A stretch of 10,382 nucleotides of DNA from assembly GCA_023256455.1 (NCBI GenBank), contig JAGDXN010000046.1:13374-23755 (forward strand). The letters run 5' to 3'. The notes under the pieces were generated by a model. That model made no database searches, was not told the DNA's origin, and saw only the letters and a program-made list of their open reading frames with translations. Shown here in pieces: positions 6,832-10,382 of the stretch. How positions within the stretch are numbered: the first letter of the stretch is position 1; each line of letters begins with the position of its first letter. This stretch comes from Cuniculiplasma sp. Lineage in GTDB: Archaea > Thermoplasmatota > Thermoplasmata > Thermoplasmatales > Thermoplasmataceae. Position numbers and translations under genes: made by a program.

Positions 6832-7828
6832 TCTCCTGCCTTATTCTGGGATCCAAAAAGCCATAGAGAAGATCCACAATAAAGTTACCTACCAGAACTG
6901 CAATTATAACCATAAGGAATATACCCTGCATCAGTGGATAGTCCAGGTTGTCTATGGCTGTGATCATATACATTCCAACACCTGGATATGAGAATATGGA
7001 CTCTTCTATGATAACCCCGCTCATTGATAATCCTATGGACATGGAAAATCCGGTGAGATTGGGCAATATGGCGTTCCTGTATGCAATACTTTTAATCTGG
7101 TAACTTTTCATTCCAAGATTTTCCGAATAGTTAATGAAATCACTGTTGAGATTTGGTATAATATTATTCCTCATTCCAAGAGTCCATCCACCAAGGGAGG
7201 TCAGGACGATAGTTAAAACTGGAAGAAATGCATGATATATTACGCTTATAATGAATGGGATTGTAAACCCAGCATTTATTGAAGAACTATAAGCTCCACC
7301 CAGTGGGAAGAGTTTTCCGTTCACAGCAAATATGTCCAGAATTATGAAAGCCATGACAAATGCCGGGAAGGATGCCATGAACATACTGAAAATATCCACT
7401 GTCAAATCCTTCCACGTATTCCTGTTTATTCCTCCATATCTCCCCATTCTGTTGCCTATGAAGAAGGAAATTGATATGGATGTTATGACCAGAAAGAGCG
7501 TCCATGGAAGAGCCTGTGCAAGTATGGTTGAAACAGGTACTGGATAATATGTTATGGAAACACCAAGATTTCCATGAAAAAGGTCAGAAAGGTACGTAAG
7601 GTATTGCACATACAGGGGTGCATGGGAAAGACCGTATTCAGCCTCCAGTTGCTTTAAATATACGGGATTTACAGCACCTCCGGATGCTTTCACCACATCC
7701 TGATATATGGTTTCCGCCGGGTTTCCCGGTATTAGCCTTGGGAGTACAAAATTAAGCGTTATAGCACCAAATAATACAACTATAAAAAGAAAGATTTTGT
7801 TTATTATATATCTTACTGGAATTTTCAA
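6824..7828 (-). CDS. Oligopeptide-class ABC importer permease, OppB/DppB-like (TTG start)
   Basis: Membrane permease partner of the OppC-like protein. Its 334 residues hold about six hydrophobic segments (near 9-30, 103-126, 145-168, 188-212, 255-277 and 300-322) and the usual OppB landmarks: an N-terminal helix followed by RLIPGNPAE (31-39), the periplasm-side stretch EYGLSHAPLYVQY (64-76), the EAA loop (about 233-262, YSENLGM then ILPN), FSYPGVGMYM (279-288) and the terminal LDPRIR (325-330). The start codon is TTG at 7826-7828. The nearest upstream ATG (7832) is out of frame, and the next in-frame ATG would remove about 127 residues, so TTG is well supported. AGGT repeats at 7833-7840 serve as the Shine-Dalgarno. 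The gene begins 12 bp after the binding-protein stop. Confidence 0.94.
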   Translation of the reverse strand: MKIPVRYIINKIFLFIVVLFGAITLNFVLPRLIPGNPAETIYQDVVKASGGAVNPVYLKQLEAEYGLSHAPLYVQYLTYLSDLFHGNLGVSITYYPVPVSTILAQALPWTLFLVITSISISFFIGNRMGRYGGINRNTWKDLTVDIFSMFMASFPAFVMAFIILDIFAVNGKLFPLGGAYSSSINAGFTIPFIISVIYHAFLPVLTIVLTSLGGWTLGMRNNIIPNLNSDFINYSENLGMKSYQIKSIAYRNAILPNLTGFSMSIGLSMSGVIIEESIFSYPGVGMYMITAIDNLDYPLMQGIFLMVIIAVLVGNFIVDLLYGFLDPRIRQESG

Positions 7829-7832
7829 ACAT

Positions 7833-7840
7833 ACCTACCT
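7833..7840 (-). promoter_or_regulatory. Shine-Dalgarno deciding the TTG start of the OppB-like gene
   Basis: The minus strand reads AGGTAGGT directly after the TGA of the binding-protein gene, with AGGT 4 and 8 nt before the TTG. It is the only plausible ribosome-binding sequence near the start of this frame. Confidence 0.5.
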
Positions 7841-9670
7841 TCATTCTTTTTGCTTCATCTTTTTAGATCTCACCCATCCCACAGCAGCCACTGCTGCTAT
7901 TGCGACGACGATTACTGCTGCTATCAGATCATAGTCAGTGTTTGTTAGCCCACTGTTAGATGGCGCGTTGCTCTTCACGTAAAGATGTAGAAGCACTACT
8001 TCGCTTGGTCCGGGGTACCATGGCATGGGTATCCAGTATGGGTGGGCGGCATTTGGCCATCCTCCAATGGTTGTGTTCACATATTCATACCAGTCTGCTG
8101 AATACACTACCGGAATTATGGGCATCTGCTGAAGCATTATGGATGCCATCCCGTTTATATCAGCTTCCTGTGTGGAATTGGTAATTGCTGATGGGAAGTT
8201 ATTAAAGTACTTTTCGAACTGAGCGCTGGCATTCCATCTTTCCGGATTAATGTAGGCGTTTTGGCCTATGGGCACCACAGGTCCCTGTATTCCACTGTAA
8301 TCATACCATGGGTTTGGACCAATTCCTGTATCCACATAGAGTGCCATGGTATAGTTCCCGTCTGTAACATCTCCAGATAGGACGCTGTTGGTTGGTGTTG
8401 TGGTCGTTACAGATATCCCTATCTGGGATAACTCTGAGGCAATTAAGGTTATGTCAGTATCCCAGTCTGAATATCCGGCAACTGACATCAGATTGAGTGT
8501 TGGCACCTTCTGGCCGTTTGGACCATATAGAGATCCGGATTTCAACGTAAATCCGTGCGCTTCAAGAATTTGAAGGGCTTTCTGTGGATTGTACTGGGCA
8601 AGTTCATTGGCCATCTGGGCATTGCTTGCATTGAGATAAGACATCTGCTGTTCCAGAATATTGGCTGCATTTGCAGGCCTCTCATAACCATATTCACCTA
8701 TGTTCATTATGGCAGTCCTGTTAATTGCAAGGCTTATTGCCTGTCTGAAGTAACTGATGTTCAATGGATATATGAGGTTGTTTAACAGAAGGGTTACAGG
8801 CTGTCCAGGAGGATACCAGTAATGATTGTGTGCAGGATCGTTTGCCGTGAACAACTGTGTTACATTTGGTTCAAATACGGAAGCCCACTCTACCTTTCCC
8901 TCTGCCAGGGCAAGTGAAAGGGCACTGTTGCTTGTATAATCAACATATACAACATGATCGATCTTGGGTTCTCCTGGCTGCCAGTAATGGGGGTTCTTTA
9001 CAAGAACGATCTTTTGAGGGCTGAATGACTGTATCATGTATGGACCGGTTCCTATTGGATCTGTAACCTGTATATTTGCAGGATTTGACTTGCCTTCCCA
9101 AACATTCTTGGGTATTATGACTGTTGAACCTATGTAAAAGAGATACTGTGTCTGCGGCTGTGTGAAATTAAATTCAACCTCATAATTGTTAATCGCAGTA
9201 ATATTTTTTACAGTTCCCCATTCATCATAATCCTTCTTTTCAGTCTGGAATGTGAAAACGACGCTGGACGCATTGAATTGTTCTCCATTTGAGAACGTTA
9301 CATTATGCCTGAGGTATACCGTAAGGTTCCTTCCGCCATGTGAGAAGTTGTATGAGGTTGCAAGCCATGGAATAACTGTGCCATTATAAGTGTTAATCTG
9401 AAACAGAGGCTCGTATATGAAACCCATTATTCCGGCCGGTGTGCTCCATATGTTGAACGGATTAAAATTGTCCGTAAATGCAGGAGTTGGACCCGGGGAA
9501 AGATAAAGGGATGTGTTATTGGAATTGCTTGCGGTCTGAGGGTTTGCAAAAATACCTCCCGACGAATTTTGAGACATTGCAGGAGCAGCGAGAACCATCA
9601 TCGATGAGAGTATCATGATGACAGCTGCACTTATTGCAACTACAATCTTTTTATTGTCTTTTATATTCAT
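7841..9670 (-). CDS. Extracytoplasmic solute-binding protein, SBP_bac_5 (oligopeptide/cellobiose) family
   Basis: Captures the substrate outside the membrane and delivers it to the permeases. Of 609 residues, 9-31 form an N-terminal signal or anchor segment. The body is a family-5 binding protein: YEPLF (86-90), VTFSNGEQFNASSVVFTF (124-141), IGTGPYMIQSF (206-216), NPHYW (226-230) and FRQAISLAINR (308-318). A second hydrophobic segment (about 582-600) followed by RSKKMKQKE would anchor the C-terminus, a layout common in archaeal sugar-binding proteins. About 17 N-X-S/T sequons suggest heavy N-glycosylation. Many Trp and Tyr residues towards the C-terminus would suit sugar stacking. The family binds peptides, but close relatives in Pyrococcus, Sulfolobus and Thermotoga bind cellobiose and other beta-glucosides; the GH1 and TrmB neighbours favour a sugar. 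The ATG has no Shine-Dalgarno and a TATA-like box 26.5 nt upstream. Confidence 0.93.
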   Translation of the reverse strand: MNIKDNKKIVVAISAAVIMILSSMMVLAAPAMSQNSSGGIFANPQTASNSNNTSLYLSPGPTPAFTDNFNPFNIWSTPAGIMGFIYEPLFQINTYNGTVIPWLATSYNFSHGGRNLTVYLRHNVTFSNGEQFNASSVVFTFQTEKKDYDEWGTVKNITAINNYEVEFNFTQPQTQYLFYIGSTVIIPKNVWEGKSNPANIQVTDPIGTGPYMIQSFSPQKIVLVKNPHYWQPGEPKIDHVVYVDYTSNSALSLALAEGKVEWASVFEPNVTQLFTANDPAHNHYWYPPGQPVTLLLNNLIYPLNISYFRQAISLAINRTAIMNIGEYGYERPANAANILEQQMSYLNASNAQMANELAQYNPQKALQILEAHGFTLKSGSLYGPNGQKVPTLNLMSVAGYSDWDTDITLIASELSQIGISVTTTTPTNSVLSGDVTDGNYTMALYVDTGIGPNPWYDYSGIQGPVVPIGQNAYINPERWNASAQFEKYFNNFPSAITNSTQEADINGMASIMLQQMPIIPVVYSADWYEYVNTTIGGWPNAAHPYWIPMPWYPGPSEVVLLHLYVKSNAPSNSGLTNTDYDLIAAVIVVAIAAVAAVGWVRSKKMKQKE

Positions 9671-9692
9671 AAACGATTTGACTGAAATTGCT

Positions 9693-9700
9693 TATTTAAA
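9693..9700 (-). promoter_or_regulatory. TATA-like box of the ABC importer operon
   Basis: The minus strand reads TTTAAATA, centred 26.5 nt upstream of the binding-protein ATG, which predicts a leaderless transcript. It should drive the whole run of five transporter genes, whose internal starts have close spacing or overlaps. Confidence 0.6.
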
Positions 9701-9715
9701 TTTATTCTAAATTGC

Positions 9716-9736
9716 CATACTATATGTCATAGTATG
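9716..9736. promoter_or_regulatory. Perfect 8-5-8 palindrome, probable operator of the importer operon
   Basis: CATACTAT and ATAGTATG are exact inverted repeats separated by 5 nt. The centre is 29.5 bp upstream of the TATA box of the binding-protein gene, just beyond where the recognition element for TFB would lie. The core TACT, 8 nt, TAGTA resembles the site I recall for halophile TrmB (TACT, 7-8 nt, GAGTA). A position upstream of TATA is more typical of archaeal activators than repressors. That the nearby TrmB protein binds here is an inference. Confidence 0.6.
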
Positions 9737-9818
9737 TTATTAAGAAATTTTTTCTATTTTTCCAAACCTCAAGAATAATTATTAATTTAAGGGCTTTTCT
9801 GAGAATTGTTCAGATATG

Positions 9819-9824
9819 AAAAAA
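9819..9824 (-). terminator. Candidate oligo-T terminator after the DUF202 gene
   Basis: The minus strand has TTTTTT about 46 nt after the DUF202 stop, preceded by a 12-bp AT palindrome (9826-9837). This would separate the DUF202 transcript from the importer operon. The 199-bp gap (9671-9869) otherwise holds only the importer promoter, its operator and an AT-rich stretch. Confidence 0.3.
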
Positions 9825-9869
9825 TATTAAATTTAATTTGACACTTTGAATACTATATATATTACATTT

Positions 9870-10241
9870 TTAAAGCGTCAGGAGCATATATGCAACTATG
9901 AGTCCTGCCATTAAAATTATTAAAATACCTGTAAGCATCTCTGCGGCTGACCGGGGATGGAAAGTTTCATTTTCAATACTCTTTTTGTTGATAATAAATG
10001 AACGCATTGCCATTATTTGAAGGAAACCCCCGGAAATAACCAGGAAAACTCCAACAGCTGTTGATAGGTGATAGGAGGTCTGATTGGTCCCGGGAACAAG
10101 TTCCTTGATGATAATTCCAAATTTGGCTACAACGAACCCGAGGGCAATAATTGCGATTCCCGTCCTTACCCATGCAAGATAGGTTCTCTCATTTGCCATG
10201 TGATCTGTTATCTTGCTCTGGTTAAATTTCTCCTTTTCCAC
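9870..10241 (-). CDS. DUF202 / YidH-family small membrane protein (GTG start)
   Basis: Small integral membrane protein of unknown function. Its 123 residues show three membrane segments (about 25-46, 59-79 and 102-121) and the family signature NERTYLAWVRT (17-27) just before the first one, which identifies DUF202. The longest frame begins with GTG at 10239-10241; an in-frame ATG at 10199 (Met15) would keep the signature at its very N-terminus. A TATA-like box centred 24.5 nt upstream of the GTG, with no Shine-Dalgarno, favours the GTG as a leaderless start. The gene is separated from the importer by a regulatory gap and a possible terminator, so no link to sugar uptake is indicated. Confidence 0.88.
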   Translation of the reverse strand: MEKEKFNQSKITDHMANERTYLAWVRTGIAIIALGFVVAKFGIIIKELVPGTNQTSYHLSTAVGVFLVISGGFLQIMAMRSFIINKKSIENETFHPRSAAEMLTGILIILMAGLIVAYMLLTL

Positions 10242-10261
10242 AGAGGTAAATTGCCTTGATT

Positions 10262-10269
10262 ATTATAAA
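10262..10269 (-). promoter_or_regulatory. TATA-like box of the DUF202 gene
   Basis: The minus strand reads TTTATAAT, centred 24.5 nt upstream of the GTG start. A 13-bp inverted repeat (TAGAT, CAT, ATCTA at 10270-10282) touches its upstream edge and could be a regulator site. The remaining bases to the window edge are AT-rich with no gene that I can support. Confidence 0.5.
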
Positions 10270-10382
10270 TAGATCATATCTACTTATGTTTAAATTAGGA
10301 AATATGAAAAATTATGTGATAAACTAAAATTTTTATATTTTAAATTACCGGACTTTATCATAACACTTATAAACAATTCTGC

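Noticed and set aside
10068..10259. Plus-strand frame opposite the DUF202 gene
   Set aside because: The minus-strand frame has the DUF202 signature and three membrane segments; the plus-strand translation has neither.
10367..10373. TTATAAA on the plus strand near the right edge, possibly a promoter of a divergent gene beyond the window
   Set aside because: A start about 25 nt downstream would lie outside the window, and the region is AT-rich, so nothing here can confirm it.

Overview
The window comes from an archaeon, most likely of the order Thermoplasmatales (acidophiles related to Thermoplasma, Picrophilus, Ferroplasma and Cuniculiplasma). The left edge encodes a VAT/CDC48-type AAA ATPase very like Thermoplasma VAT. 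The GH1 enzyme is of the Sulfolobus/Pyrococcus type and the regulator is a TrmB-family protein. Promoters are archaeal: AT-rich TATA-like boxes are centred about 24.5 to 26.5 nt upstream of start codons, with no Shine-Dalgarno, which points to leaderless transcripts. I cannot name the genus or species.

Every convincing gene lies on the minus strand, so transcription runs from high to low coordinates. In that order: a small DUF202/YidH-like membrane protein (10241-9870); a regulatory gap with a perfect 8-5-8 palindrome at 9716-9736; a five-gene oligopeptide-class ABC importer made of a solute-binding protein (9670-7841), two permeases (7828-6824 and 6831-5851) and two ATPases (5873-5082 and 5072-4086); a TrmB-family sugar-sensing regulator (4047-3010); a GH1 beta-glycosidase (2959 or 2938 to 1478); and, after a 249-bp gap, the first 409 codons of VAT (1228 to the left edge).

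The genes between 9670 and 1478 look like one catabolic island. Archaeal transporters of the oligopeptide/dipeptide class are known to carry cellobiose and other beta-glucosides (for example the P. furiosus Cbt system). Here such a transporter sits next to a cytoplasmic beta-glycosidase and a regulator that keeps the glucosyl-binding residues known from Thermococcus TrmB. The inferred pathway is capture and import of a beta-linked oligosaccharide such as cellobiose, hydrolysis inside the cell, and control by the adjacent TrmB protein. A degenerate copy of the transporter palindrome lies upstream of the glycosidase promoter, at almost the same distance from the TATA box, so both could be targets of one regulator. 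The substrate is an inference and a peptide substrate is not excluded.

The flanking genes (VAT and DUF202) have their own promoters and look unrelated. I saw no RNA genes, CRISPR arrays, insertion sequences or other mobile elements, and no sign of recent transfer. No gap between genes exceeds 300 bp. I found no wholly new system; the most interesting material is the inferred regulon logic and the translation-start architecture.
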